Shown: one piece after another, positions 1 through 10,290 of the stretch
Numbering within the stretch: the stretch's first letter is position 1
How the letters are laid out: each line of letters begins with the position of its first letter
Assembly: GCA_035079385.1 (NCBI GenBank)
Contig: JAVHKY010000003.1
Location: 20,475,501-20,539,500, forward strand
Reading direction: 5' to 3'
Length of the DNA: 64,000 bases
From: Aspidiotus rigidus
Taxonomy: Eukaryota; Arthropoda; Insecta; Hemiptera; Diaspididae
Position numbers and translations under genes: made by a program
Notes under the pieces: generated by a model
Databases searched by the model: none
Told to the model about the DNA's origin: nothing
What the model saw: only the letters and a program-made list of their open reading frames with translations

Positions 1-909
1 TAAAAATTTTTCTAATTACAATAAATTTATTATTGAAAATTTTTGATTTATTTAAATTTGGTAAAAAAAATTTAATAATGATAGATTTTAATGTTATTAA
101 TAAACCTAATAATTTATTATTAATTGAAAGTAAAATTGAATAAAAAAATAAAAAATATCATTCTGGTTCAATATGATTAGGAGTTTTAAATATTATTATT
201 TGATTAAAATTATCTGGATTATTTATTTTTAATGGTATAATTATGTTGATTATTGAAAAAAAAATATAAAAACAATAATAAAATCATTATATCTTTATAA
301 ATAAATAAAGGATTTAAATTAATTTGATCTAAATTATTATTTGAATTTAAAGGATTTGATGATTTGTTAATATGTAAAATAATTAAATGAATAATTGAAA
401 GCATTAAAATTATAATAGCTGAGATAAAATGAATTGAAAAAAATCGATTAATTGAAATATTATTATTGAATCGATTACCTCAAATCAGATATATTAATTT
501 ATTACCAATTAATGGAATAAAAGCAATAAAATTAGTAATAACCATTCTTGCTCAATAAGATATTTGTCTTCAAACAAGAGAATAACCTAAAAAAGAAATT
601 ATTATTAATAAAATTATTATCAGTAATCCAGAATATCATATTTTAAAATTTATAAAATTTTTATAAATTAATTTACGTAATATATGTAAAAAAATTAAAA
701 TAGAAATTATTGATGTTAAATTTCTGTGGAAAAAACGAAATATTCATCCATAATTTAAATTATAAAAAATTATACATGAATTAATGAATATATAAATTGA
801 ATATGAAAAATCCAATAAAAATTTGAATAAATATAATTAATATAAATAATGATCCAATTTTTCATATAATATTTAAATTTGTAGATGTTTTAGTTAAAAA
901 TATTTTCAT
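1..909 (-). pseudogene. cytb: Mitochondrial cytochrome b remnant (NUMT or assembly chimera)
   Basis: Read on the minus strand with the invertebrate mitochondrial code (TGA as Trp), this stretch gives a cytochrome b-like protein beginning at an ATG at 909-907. Recognisable blocks in order are KIGSLFILIIFIQIFIGFF, NYGWIFRFFHRN, LGYSLVWRQISYWA, TNFIAFIPLIGNKLIYLIWG, RFFSIHFIL, IIHLIILH..SNPL and EPEWYFLF, all at the places expected in insect cytb. The C-terminus runs off the window edge. A one-base frameshift lies around 805-825, between the first transmembrane block and NYGW. Cytochrome b is a haem-binding subunit of respiratory complex III, but this copy cannot be translated intact with either code. 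It abuts ordinary nuclear sequence at about 1290. A nuclear insertion is the simplest reading; an assembly join is possible because it sits at the window edge. Confidence 0.85.
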
Positions 910-1235
910 AAAATTTTTTAAATTCAATTTTTGAGTTAAAATTTTTATTTAGTTTATATATTAATATTAATAATAGAATTAATATAATGGTAAATTTTTT
1001 AAAAAATATTTTTGAAGAAATTTTCCTTTAAAAAATTATTATTTCTAATAAATAAATATTCAATTTTTTTATTTTAATATAAAATAAAATAATAATTGAT
1101 TATTAAAATTGTAATAATGAAAATTGTTCTTGAAATTCGAATTAATAAAATTATTATTAAAATAATTGAATTTTTAAATAAAAAAATTATTAATAATGTT
1201 ATTAAAATAATTATTATACTTATAGAAATAATCAT
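893..1235 (-). pseudogene. nad6: Mitochondrial nad6 remnant upstream of cytb
   Basis: Immediately 5' of cytb on the minus strand is a very AT-rich hydrophobic reading frame starting with ATG at 1235-1233. Its first part is a run of Ile, Leu and Met residues including ILLIRISSTIFIITIL. After an in-frame TAA and a frame change, a second part resembles the C-terminal segment of insect NADH dehydrogenase subunit 6 (TIMLILLLMLMYKLN). The conserved central part of nad6 is not recognisable, so an internal deletion or several frame breaks are likely. Its position directly before cytb on the same strand is the ancestral insect gene order, and this supports the call more than the weak sequence match does. 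Confidence 0.55.
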
Positions 1236-1237
1236 TA

Positions 1238-1286
1238 AATTATCTTATTTATTATAATAATTTATTATAATAATAAATAAGATAAT
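1238..1286. repeat. Palindrome at the mitochondrial/nuclear junction
   Basis: Two AT-rich arms (about 1238-1260 and 1261-1286) are inverted copies of each other, differing by one three-base insertion, with almost no spacer. The palindrome lies 5' of the nad6 remnant and within a few bases of the point where base composition jumps from mitochondrial-like to nuclear. It could be an inverted duplication made when the fragment inserted, or the remains of a mitochondrial intergenic or tRNA-region hairpin. Confidence 0.7.
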
Positions 1287-1290
1287 TAAT

Positions 1291-2148
1291 AAGTCAGTCC
1301 AATACCAACTTGTCCGGGGAGGCCAACACCAGCCTTGGATTTGTGCGGCCTTGACATCGGACCCAGCCGGTACTTCCACTATCTGACCAGCTGATGTCGA
1401 TCATCATGGGAGTTCCAAGCCTCGAGCTTAGTGGAATCCTCAAATGATGACGCCCGTTTCTAATCTATAGTCCATCCTCGGGGTTTTGATGTTTTGGGTC
1501 CACCGTTGAAGAAACTTTGGCTCCAGCTTTCGTCAGTGGAGCAGACAAGACCGTACAAGACTCGCATTACTTGAAACATCCACGGGACAGCACGGTCCAT
1601 CGCCCGCACTGGGTCTCAGCTAACTATCCAGGTCCTACCTTTTGCAGTCTCCCAACAAGACTGCTCTGTAACAACAGTAAGCCTAATATTAGAGTCATAT
1701 AGAACCGCAGAAGTCAGTATACTCTACAGCAAAAGGCAACCTTGAGTCAAACTGATCAGTGGTCCCAAACTCTATCTAGCATTCACCTTACCTGCTATTA
1801 CTTCTATTCGTCTGCGTGATACTCTAATACTTGGACTGAAAGCAGACGACTGTGAACCACTCATCAACAACTCGATGTGTATAAGTACACCTACCGAACT
1901 ATTAATTTTACTGAGTAGGTTTTACTGTTACGTAATTGGGAGAAAAATGGATATCAGAGAGGATGAAGACCATACAGGAGCTGGAAATTGAGCACGATAA
2001 GGCGGTCTCTTGCACTGAAGAAGGGGGTATGGCAGTGCGTCATCCATTCTAGCAGCAAAAGGGTTACACGTTAACGGGGATATACACGTTATGTACCTTG
2101 TTGCAAGTGCGCTTTCTCACTCTCGATAAATATTGGTTTTATAGGAAA
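1291..2148. other. No gene seen
   Basis: Mixed-composition sequence with a sharp rise in GC content relative to the mitochondrial segment. Only short open frames occur, none resembling a known protein, and no repeat structure was recognised. Confidence 0.4.
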
Positions 2149-2160
2149 TTAAAGAATTGC

Positions 2161-2380
2161 AAACGAAATTTTGAACGTCGCAGGAAACCCTAACTAGAAA
2201 TGAATATTTTCATAGATAGACGAAAGTACGTGAAAAATTTGGTCCATCGACGGGACACGAACCCGCATCTCCACGTTTGCCGGACGGGTGCCTTACCATT
2301 AGACTACAATGGAACAGAATTTCTCACTGCACGTTTTATTTCACGTGCTTTCGTCTATCTATGAAATTTTTCATTTCTAG
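2161..2380. mobile_element. Small composite element: tRNA-like core between 42-bp inverted repeats
   Basis: Inverted repeats at 2194-2235 and 2339-2380 match over 42 bases with about four differences; both begin CTAGAAATGAA and end at GTGAAA. They enclose a tRNA-like sequence. A 12-base direct repeat, TTAAAGAATTGC, lies at 2149-2160 and 2381-2392. It touches the right arm but leaves 33 bases between it and the left arm. If the direct repeats are target duplications, the inserted unit is 220 bp. Such length would suit LINE-type insertion, while the terminal inverted repeats suggest a DNA-transposon-like or foldback unit. No coding capacity. Confidence 0.65.
2242..2313 (-). tRNA. tRNA-like sequence, probably a tRNA pseudogene or repeat core
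   Basis: The minus strand folds as a cloverleaf. The 7-bp acceptor is TCCATTG with CGATGGA (one wobble pair). The D stem is GTCT/AGGC with loop AATGGTA. The anticodon stem is CCCGT/ACGTG with one mismatch. The T stem is GCGGG/CCCGT with loop TTCGTGT. The internal promoter B box reads GGTTCGTGTCC, one change from consensus. The seven-base anticodon loop CCGGCAA would give anticodon GGC, but it has C instead of the usual T at position 33, so amino-acid identity is unsafe. Its place inside an inverted-repeat element argues for a mobile, non-functional tRNA derivative. Confidence 0.5.
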
Positions 2381-2392
2381 TTAAAGAATTGC

Positions 2393-4960
2393 GTTTCTTA
2401 GAATTTCCTTCCAAACATTGTCGAAAAATACCGTTGAAAGTGTGAGAATAAGTTCATCTGCTGAAATGGCGTACTGTCATACCCCTGGGGCAGTTATGGA
2501 GGTACCACACCAAAAGAGACGTCGTACGAATTCTCGTAATCTTTCCTAAGGCTCACTAATAACAATAACAATAAAATTCTCGAGGCTATATTCATTTCCA
2601 TAAGCGTACAAACAGCCGAATGATATCCAAAGAAGTCATCGAAAAACATCAGTAGGTGACGCATTTTTACAACGCGAAAATTCTCCAGATTCTACCGCCG
2701 CCGCTTTGCCCTCGCGTCTTTTTCTAGCTGCGAATTAGTACCCATACTGTTATTTAACCACGTCGGCTGCGGAAATGAGAGGAAGTTTGTAACGTTTGGA
2801 AAAACCAACCAAGAACCGTATCGCAACCCTCCCTCATTTTCGAGTCGAGCGCCAGTATTGATGGAGTGTGTGCCGTGTCCGAAGGGAGTTCCAGCGCTTT
2901 TCGCTTTCTAAGAAATTCTAAATTTTAAGGTGCGACTATTACGCTCGGCGAAAACACGTCTGCGACGCCACCCCTCCTTCCCGTAAGCTGTAATAGGCGC
3001 GTACGCACGTCTTCGCACTGACTGCTGGATGCACCGTCTTCGTTCTTCTACCGCTGCTCGGCGGGTAAGAAATAAGCAAATCTTCGGCAATTTCTTATTC
3101 CTCATAAAAGATTGTTAAATTGTGATAAAACATGCAGACGTGATCAGAATGTGAATGGCCGGGTAATCAGTGGGGCGTTCGGAGAGTATTAGGCGTTATA
3201 ATATAGGTTGCCAACGCGTTCCGACGAGAGTTACGAAATCGTAAATTATGTCGCTGTAGTATTACGGGTGTTTGTAGTGAACGGCGTGTAAACTTTTTTA
3301 ATTCGTATCGAAATGGAGGGGAAAAACAAGACAGGACGAGTTTTATTCGCGATGGATGGTCATGTTGGTGATACGGTATTAAAAGGCGAAGCGGAAACAC
3401 AAAGTTAAGCGCCTCAATTATGTTTCGTCCTGCAGCGAGCGTAGATTTTCTATCGTCGGGTATCATCCGCCGCGCCGTTGGTAAAAAGGGGAAAATTTGG
3501 GGCCGTATACGCGACGATGTGCGAGCTAAATTTCAAAATTAGCTGTGATTTGTATTTGAGAAGATAAACTTGGTTAAAAATAAATTCGTTTTACTTTCAC
3601 ATTTCCAGGATGTTTATAGGTTTTGAAATGGTGTGACGAAGTGAAGTCGAGTTTGGAAAGACGAAAAATTTTTCCTTAACGGAGTAAAGTGGTGATAACG
3701 CTACATGATTAAGATCATCTAAACTGACTAAAAAATTATTGTATCATTATTGAAAACTAGTTTTGTAAGTTCAATTTAATTTGGAGGTCTGAGCATGAAC
3801 AGAGTTTCTCACTCTCATAACGTCGTGTAAGAATAGAAAATGAGGAGTGTTTTGCAGAACTCATATTATTGAAAGCAATTAAGTGTATTCGGCACTTGGC
3901 AGGAGATACTATGAGAATGAAGGTCAGGCCATTCCAAACCTTGACGTACAGATACAAATCGCTGCTCGACGTGCAGGCCGGAAAAACCGATGTAAAAATA
4001 TGAGAAATATTGAAAAGAATTGTCCCTTCCAATTGATTTGGTGCGTATTGAGCGCTTCATCGAATGTCCGAAAAATTTATTGAGTAAATGAACCGTAGGA
4101 TTGCTATCAAAAGTACAACACTATGTTTTCAAGTATGTCATGTTCATTTTTTGTTTCTTTGATCAGAACTTGTTCGTGATATTTATGCTATGTTTCAAAT
4201 TTAATCCTTTTCCCTAGATTAATCTGAATTTTTGAGCTTACAGTTGTGTGAACATTTTGCCAAAATATAGGGTGGCGCCACTCATAGGCATTCCTCGCAT
4301 TCCTGACCATAAACAAGGGTAGTTTCTAATGACGATAAGAGTGGAGAAGAAGGCGAAATTCTTTCTAACCGTTCAAGTTACTTTTATAATCTTGATGCGC
4401 GCTACTTTATCCGCTTTACCTGTTCAAAAAGAAAAAAAAAGAAAAAGGATGTAAATCTTATTCATCTCCTCTGTTACACAGTAACTCTCGGAAGTTTTTA
4501 ATTAAACGATACTTTTTCCAAAGCTAACGAAAACTGAACGTAAATTAGAGAAGGGTCCCCTACTTTCTGTGATTTGCGATGATGAAATGAGTATTCGAGT
4601 TTCGAATGCAACCGGAAGGCAAAGCGCATTTTAACTACTCGTATAACCGTGCAAGTTGTTGAGGAACGCAACAAGTAGATTATTTCACGATACGATAGAG
4701 GGTCGTCGTCGTTTTGGAACTAAAACAATGAATGCATATGGCGTTTATTACACATCATTCTGCTCGGTTTTTCTCTCTCATTTTTTCTTCGGCACGCGTA
4801 CAAATCTTGCGCGCATTTCTTCAACATTTTATTTCATTTTTACATCTCGTTTGAAAGTATGATGATTCCTTTTGAATAGAGAAATAGGTTCTGAGTTTTG
4901 ATTTATGATGGGCAGATTATGACAAATTTCTCCCGTCAAATGTTACAACTGCAGATTTTT
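2393..4960. other. Intergenic or intronic sequence, CpG-rich in part
   Basis: No convincing coding region. About 2690-3480 is noticeably richer in GC and CpG than its surroundings and could be a promoter or untranslated first exon, possibly of the KLF gene downstream; this is only a suggestion. The rest is AT-rich single-copy-looking sequence. Confidence 0.35.
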
Positions 4961-4969
4961 TTTCGTGAT

Positions 4970-5689
4970 TTGAGTGTGTATTTTCTTCGAGTCGCAACCT
5001 ATTGTGAGTGTGATGAGGTTTCTGTGGAGCACTGAAAAAAAAAAAAAAAATTTAAGTGTGCAATTTTACTTTATCATTCGTTGTGCAAGATTTTTTAGGT
5101 GTTTTAGTTTCCACTCGCGGCACAAGCACTTCACATTAGCATCACATTTGAGGAACATTAGTGGAACGACTGTTAGCCACACCACTTTGTTTGGATTGCA
5201 GTTGTGGAGATTTCGTTCCTGTACTTTTCCAGTTCACAAAAGAATCACATCAGGGTAACACTGTGTTCTTCAACTGTGATACTGATATACCAGTTATAAA
5301 AAAATCACGCTATTCGCAGCCAATATTCGTTCACCAAATCATTTGCAGAACATATTCACCACATCTCTGGCACAAGAGAGTTTTTTTGATAGACCTTTGT
5401 TTGGAACACTTGGGTCGTATGGCGTCACTTGAGCATCATACTATCGTCACCCAACCGTCACCGTTGCTATTCTTTTAAATTTGGATGTGCCAAAGTTGAA
5501 TCGCGCGCACATTATCGCTCCAATACACCTATCATTGTTCCACAAAATATGTTCTTCACTTGGGGGTGCACATTTTCTTGCCTGTGATTGGCTAATCAGC
5601 GGCACACCTGCGTCACAAATTATCGGTACACGCATCCAAGTCTCCTGGCACAGTGTTCCGCAACTGTGTCGGCATCTTGCACAACGGGG
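4970..5689. other. Possible expanded PLE-type leader/tail repeat region
   Basis: This stretch is rich in degenerate short repeats built on TGTG, CACA and ATTGG/CCAAT words and leads directly into a Penelope-like fragment on the minus strand. The 3' tails of the better-preserved PLE copies carry a CCAAT-containing array of similar flavour, so this may be a diverged tail. No gene was recognised; the overlapping open frames match nothing I know. Confidence 0.25.
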
Positions 5690-6475
5690 ATTTAGCTTAC
5701 AACAGTACTTGTAGGTGTAACATCATCACCAGTTGTATTGTTACTGAAGAACGAGGCCACAAATATTAATTCTCGCAGTATAATTGTGTTCTCATTGACT
5801 ACAACTGTGCTACATCGAGATTGGTTCACTGTTTGACCTATGTGCTGCGTTCCTTTTGGCTACAAGGTTTGCTGTCATCTTAGTGGTCGTTTTTGTTCTT
5901 CATCTCTGTCCAAACGCCAAGCCGAATGATCCTTCTTCATCAAATGTGGTTACATTGCTCAAGAGGCTGATTTCTCTCGTCTTCACCTTTGAAATCTCCA
6001 ACTATTTCCTGAGCTTCTCCACATACGGTGTTATTTATACTGTATATAATCTTCGTCAGTATAGGTGACAGCGATGGTCCCATTGCTAGTCCTTTTTCTT
6101 GGCTGTAGAACTTGTCATTGAATTGGCAGTAGTTCTGGTCGAGGGTCTCTTCCTCTATTTTGTCGTACTTCAGCTCGTCAGGATTCCCATGGTATCTTGT
6201 CCGAGGATACCCGCTTATTGTTGCCCTTGATTACCACCTTGTCCAATCCCTCCATCAACTCCTAGTAGTTTCTGATGCTTTGTTGATGATGCGAAGTGGT
6301 AGTTTTCTTTCAAGAATATGATGGTGATCTTTGCTATCTTGTAACGTGGTAATTGAATCTCATCGGGCTCTCGGGTTCATCTTGTGCGTCTTTTATTGGC
6401 CAGGAACGTTGTTCTCTTTCAACTCAGGTTTCAGTTTGTTCTAGTATTTTTTACTTTTTGGATATAGCCCCCCCC
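5690..6475 (-). mobile_element. Penelope-like element fragment, internally deleted
   Basis: Minus-strand sequence parallels PLE copy 1 next to it. From the left it carries a degenerate 3' tail (ribozyme-like remnant, 5690-5745), the C-terminal part of the GIY-YIG region (to about 6025), then a jump straight into the reverse transcriptase region (about 6050-6470), where a GLAMGPSLSPIL-like motif B stretch and an NYCQFNDKFYSQEKG-like stretch can be read. The bulk of the endonuclease and the RT motif C segment are missing. It is a diverged subfamily compared with copies 1 and 2. Confidence 0.75.
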
Positions 6476-6517
6476 CTTGAAAAAAGGTTTTTCAATTGTA
6501 CAAATCTACTTTATTAG

Positions 6518-6572
6518 TTGCTTATACAAGAGTACTTTCAGGTGCTATCCCATCATCAGTTGTGTCGCAACT
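6518..6572 (-). ncRNA. Hammerhead-ribozyme-like motif in PLE copy 1 tail
   Basis: Read on the minus strand: GTTGC, GAC, ACAA, then CTGATGA, a stem-loop II of 13 bases (TGGGATAGCACCT), GAAA, GTAC, TC (predicted cut after C), TTGT, ATAA, GCAAC. ACAA pairs with TTGT and GTTGC pairs perfectly with GCAAC, forming stem I with an internal loop. Stem III would be only the GTAC palindrome plus the A-T closing pair. PLEs are known to carry type I hammerheads with very short stem III. The first pair of stem II is imperfect, which lowers confidence in activity. Confidence 0.65.
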
Positions 6573-6787
6573 GGAGAACAAGGCCTTAACCATGAGTTAT
6601 TATAGTATAACATTGTGATCTTATTGGCTGTAAAAATGCTGTGTTGTGATTGGTTCACTTCTTAGAAACTTATTCTTACAATAATACGCCATTGTGTTCA
6701 TATTGACTAAAATATACGGCTTTGTGATTGGTTCAATCTATTGTCCAAAATGCTGCGTTTCTATTGGCTACCTGGATTCCTGCCGTC

Positions 6788-9185
6788 TCATTGGTTGGTT
6801 CCGTTCTTCTTCTCTCGTCCAATCACCAGGCCGAATAATTTTTCGCTGTCAAATGTGATTACATTGTTCAAGAGGCAGGCTTTCTTCCTCTTGGCTTTTG
6901 CAATCTCCATTTGTTCCCAGAGTTTTCTTCTCTTTGTGCGATTCTCTACGTGTATGACTTCAAATATTGCCTCTCCATCGTGGTTTTCCTCGTTACAGTG
7001 TTTCCCAAACAGTGACTTGCCATCTTCTTTCTCCCTCGACGTTTTGTGCTCCTTTCTCCTGATCTCAAACTTTCTCCCAGTCTCACCAATATAGATCCCC
7101 TCGCACTGTTCACAACTGAGCTTGTACACTCCGCTCAAGCTTTCCTTGTCCTTTTGTTCCGTCTGGTCATTGCTGATTCTCTTCTTCATGGGTTGGTTAT
7201 TCTGGATACCCACATTCCCATGTCGCCATTGAACGCCTTTATCACCTTGTTTGTGTACTTTCCTATATATGGTATCGATCCGGAGTACTTTCTCACAATG
7301 CCATCATTGATTCCCTTCTTTGTTTCCATTTTCCCAAAGACTCCCTCCACCACACATTTGCGGCAGCCATTGGCTTCTGCGATCTGCTTGACTATCTCGA
7401 TCTCTTTCCTCTTATCTTCGTTGTTCTTGAGGATAGAAATTGCCCGATAACAGTAGTTCTGGATTGCCTCTAACTTGTGCCTGGGGTGGTGGTAGGAGTC
7501 ATTTGGGATGATGGTGTCGGTATGCGTCGGCTTCCTGTAGATTTTGTATTCTATCCTATTGTTCTCCATTGTGAGTGTAAGGTCCAAATAGCTGATGGTC
7601 TCATTGCCTTTTTCCACTGTGAATTTGATGCTCTCATTCATCGCGTTCATTTCTGAAAGGAATAGATCCACTTGTCTATCAGTGCCTGACCACACAATTA
7701 GGATATCATCTACATCTCTGGCCCAGTGTTCGATCGAGTTTCTGAACTTGCTGCCCTTCAATATCTTGTTTTCCATATCATTCATGAATATCTCCGCCAG
7801 TATTGGTGACAGCGGTGATCCCATCGCAAGTCCCCTTTCCTGGCTGTAGAACCTGTTATTGAAGCGGCAGTAGTTCCGGCTCAAGATCTCGTCCGCTATG
7901 TTGACGTACTTCGCCCCATCGGGGTTCCCATGGTATCTGTTGTTTTTGAGCGGAGTGAGAAGTTCCTCCTTCGGTATGGTACCAAACATATTAGTCACAT
8001 CTAAGGATATCAGCTTGTCGTGACTCCTGATTTCCAACTTGTCCAGTTGCTCAATCAGCTCTTTGTTGTTTCTGATACTTCGTCTGGGTACAAACTAGTT
8101 GTTTTCTTTCAGGAATGTGGCTACGATCTTTGCTACCTTGTATGGTGATTGAATGCTGTTAACCAGGGGTCTCATCGGACGATTCGCTTTGTGGAGTTTT
8201 ACAAGCCCCTTGAGTTTTGGTGCAACCAGGTTCATCTCAAGCGTCCTTCCATTGCCGGGTGCATTGTTCCGATTCAACACAGCTTTCAGGTCATCTTGGT
8301 ATTTCCGTGTTGGGTCCCTTGCCAGCTCTTGGTATCCATTAACTGCGATGTACGACTCCACTTTTTGGGTTTAGTCCTCCTTCTCCATTACCACTACCGT
8401 GCTGCCCTTGTCCGCCTTAGTCAAAATCAGGTTGTTCTGTCGGATCTTCTTTTGTAGATTTGTGACCTTCCTCTGCATTACTTGCGTTCCGTCTCAGGTT
8501 CGGCACATATCCTCTTTGATGGCCAATAGCACTTTCCCAATTTTAGTCCGGGCTTCTGGTCTCACGTCGTGTTCCCTGGTTTGGATTACTTGTTCGCAGC
8601 TAGTGGCCATGCTTTCAAGCCTACACTGGTTCAGCCTCTCTGGCTGCACGTACTTGATGCCTTTGTCCAGCAGTCTTCTTTCTTCTTCTGTGAAGGTGAC
8701 GCTTGATAGGTTCTCGGTTCTGGGAGCAAATTTGTGCTCAACTCTCGCTGTCTCTTCCTTTCTTTCTTTCGTCTTCCGGGTCAGTTCGGCAAGCTTCTTC
8801 TTGATCTGTTTTGTTTGGACTTCCACTCGTTTTTCCTCATAGTCTTCTCCTTTTTTCCCCTCTCCTCCTTTTGCAAACATCATTTCTTTGACTTCTTGCG
8901 GGTGGAGTAACCTGGACAGATGGAAATATTGATCATACAGTAGACCATTCAGCCTGGTGATTTTCTTGTAGAGTTCACCAATTTCGTTGTTCTTTCTCCA
9001 TCTTTCGGCTTGGATCTTGGTGCGTTTCACTGCAGCCTGATAGCCGCATACTTGGGAATAATGCCTCGTCTCAAGCATTCGTGATTGAATCAAATCTTCA
9101 CATGTGTCACTCTTAGTTTGACCTTGGTCTTCAGAAACTTAAAAACCTCGTTAACCATATCTGGTGTGCTATTATCGGAACTCAT
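6788..9185 (-). pseudogene. PLE reverse transcriptase/GIY-YIG polyprotein, broken (copy 1)
   Basis: The reading frame can be followed from ATG at 9185-9183 (MSSDNSTPDMVNEVFKF) to a stop near 6788. The N-terminal coiled and charged region covers about 9093-8494. RT motifs follow: KLHKANRPMRPLVN (about 8160-8200), ISLDVTNMFGTIP (motif A), LAMGSPLSPILAEIFM (motif B) and DVDDILIVW (motif C, with Asp replacing the usual Tyr). The GIY-YIG domain reads GVYKLSCEQCEGIYIGETG, including the paired cysteines seen in PLE endonucleases. Compared with copy 2, in-frame stops occur at 9090-9092, 8494-8496, 8371-8373 and 8095-8097, and a frame change separates RT and GIY-YIG near 7190-7240. It is not functional as it stands. 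Confidence 0.88.
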
Positions 9186-9210
9186 AATGAGTGAGTGAGG
9201 TGTAAGTAGA

Positions 9211-9400
9211 GACCCCCCTCTCTTTCTTTCCATTACCACTACCGTCTTTCCTTTGTCCGCCTTCGTCAAGATCGCGTTATTCTGTTGGATCTTCTTCTGC
9301 AGATTTGTGACCCCACTCTGCATTACTTGCGTTTTGGCATGAATTCGGCATATATCCTCCTCGACGCCCAAAAGTACTTCTCCAATTCTGGTTTGAGTCC
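9211..9400 (-). mobile_element. PLE N-terminal fragment joined to the 5' end of copy 1
   Basis: Minus-strand sequence encodes GVEEDICRIHAKTQVMQ and ILTKADKGKTVVVMER, equivalent to part of the N-terminal region of copies 1 and 2 (compare 8370-8560). It stops abruptly at the leader of copy 1 (about 9210). This makes a truncated upstream unit directly followed by the start of another unit, in the same orientation, as in tandem PLE insertions. Confidence 0.75.
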
Positions 9401-9439
9401 TTTTGTTGTTAGGTACCTACATATTGTTCTCTTTCAGAA

Positions 9440-10075
9440 AAGACTTGTGGGTTTAATCCTTCTTCAACTCTTGGTATCCATTCTTTGCAATGCACCACTC
9501 CTCTCTTTGTGTATGGTTATCCTTCTTTACTACCGCTACCGTATTGCCTTGATCCGCCTTCGTCAAGATTGCGTTTTTCTGTCGGATCTTCTTCTGTAGA
9601 TTTGTGACCTTCCTGTGTATTCTTCTTGATGTCCAATAGTGGTTCCCCAATGCTTGTTTGACTTCTGGTCTCTGGTTACATTCCCTTTAACTGTATCAAT
9701 TTATCTGGCTGGTTTTACTTGATGTCTCTTTCTAGCAGATTTCCTTCTCCGTCCACGAAAGTGACGCTTGATAGGTTCTTGGTTCTGGAAGCGAAGTTGT
9801 ACTTCGGTGTCGTTGTCTCTTTCCCTTTGGGTCAGTTCGGCAAGTTTCTTCTTGATCCATTCTGTTTAGGCTTCCATTCTTTTTTCTACGTACTTCTCTC
9901 TGTGGTAGAATACCGTTTCTTCAATTTGTCGGTCATCCATCAACTTGTTCAGATGGAAATATTGGTCCTAAACTAGTCCATTAAGTTTGGTGGTCTTCTT
10001 GTATCGATCTTTCGGCTTGTATCTTGGTGCCTTTCACAGCTGCACTGCCTCCTGGTTGCCTGACAGCCGTGAATT
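9440..10075 (-). mobile_element. Second PLE N-terminal fragment
   Basis: Minus-strand frames repeat the same N-terminal block again (VTNLQKKIRQKNAILTKAD, then NGYQELKKD) and continue through the charged region equivalent to 8640-9060 of copy 1 as far as a short match to its GNNAxxP..R/H start. It is a separate, more diverged copy from 9211-9400, because both contain the same KKI-Q-NAILTKAD segment. It breaks at about 10075 where an inverted PLE tail begins. Confidence 0.7.
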
Positions 10076-10079
10076 TGGG

Positions 10080-10290
10080 GATAATGCCAGAAAAAGAACA
10101 ACCAATAAGATAACAGCGCATCCGGTAGCTGATAAAAACGCAGCACATAGTTTAAAGAGTGAACCAATCGCAACGTAACATTTTTGTAACCGATAAGACT
10201 ATAAGAATCTATGTTTAAGGCTTTGTACAACTGATGATGAGGTAACACCAGATAGTACTCTTGTAAGCTAACCAATAAAGTAGAACTCTA
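10080..10290 (+). mobile_element. PLE 3' tail in inverted orientation
   Basis: Plus-strand sequence from about 10080 resembles the 3' tail of PLE copy 2 (57575-57890). It begins with the AGAAAAAGAAC...CCAATAAGA words at the end of the GIY-YIG frame, has CCAAT-containing repeats, then CAACTGATGATGAGG, AGTACTCTTGTAAGC and AATAAAGTAGA. It points away from the minus-strand PLE fragment it abuts, so the junction near 10076 is head-to-inverted-tail. PLE terminal repeats are known to occur in both direct and inverse orientation. A hammerhead-like core is present at 10226-10265 but with GATA in place of GAAA, so it is probably inactive. Confidence 0.7.

Larger units (their letters stand above)
6481..9210 (-). 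mobile_element. Penelope-like retroelement, copy 1 (near full length, degenerate)
   Basis: A retroelement on the minus strand whose 5' end is near 9210 and whose 3' tail ends near 6481. In order it has a short leader, a Lys/Glu-rich N-terminal region, a reverse transcriptase and a GIY-YIG endonuclease, followed by a non-coding tail with CCAAT motifs and a hammerhead-like fold. This RT plus GIY-YIG layout is diagnostic for Penelope-like elements, which copy RNA into DNA at a nick made by the endonuclease. It lies between other PLE pieces: 5690-6475 on the 3' side and 9211-10290 on the 5' side. A close copy lies on the plus strand at 55285-57911. Confidence 0.9.

Noticed and set aside
5161..5478. 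106-codon plus-strand open frame with several Cys
   Set aside because: Overlaps other open frames in the same low-complexity region; no recognisable domain.
5690..5745. Hammerhead in the leftmost PLE fragment
   Set aside because: The core reads CTGGTGA and the GAAA box is lost; it is a decayed homologue only.
8149..8842. Long plus-strand open frames opposite PLE copy 1 (and minus-strand ones opposite copy 2)
   Set aside because: Antisense shadows of the PLE coding sequence; the RT and GIY-YIG motifs are on the other strand.
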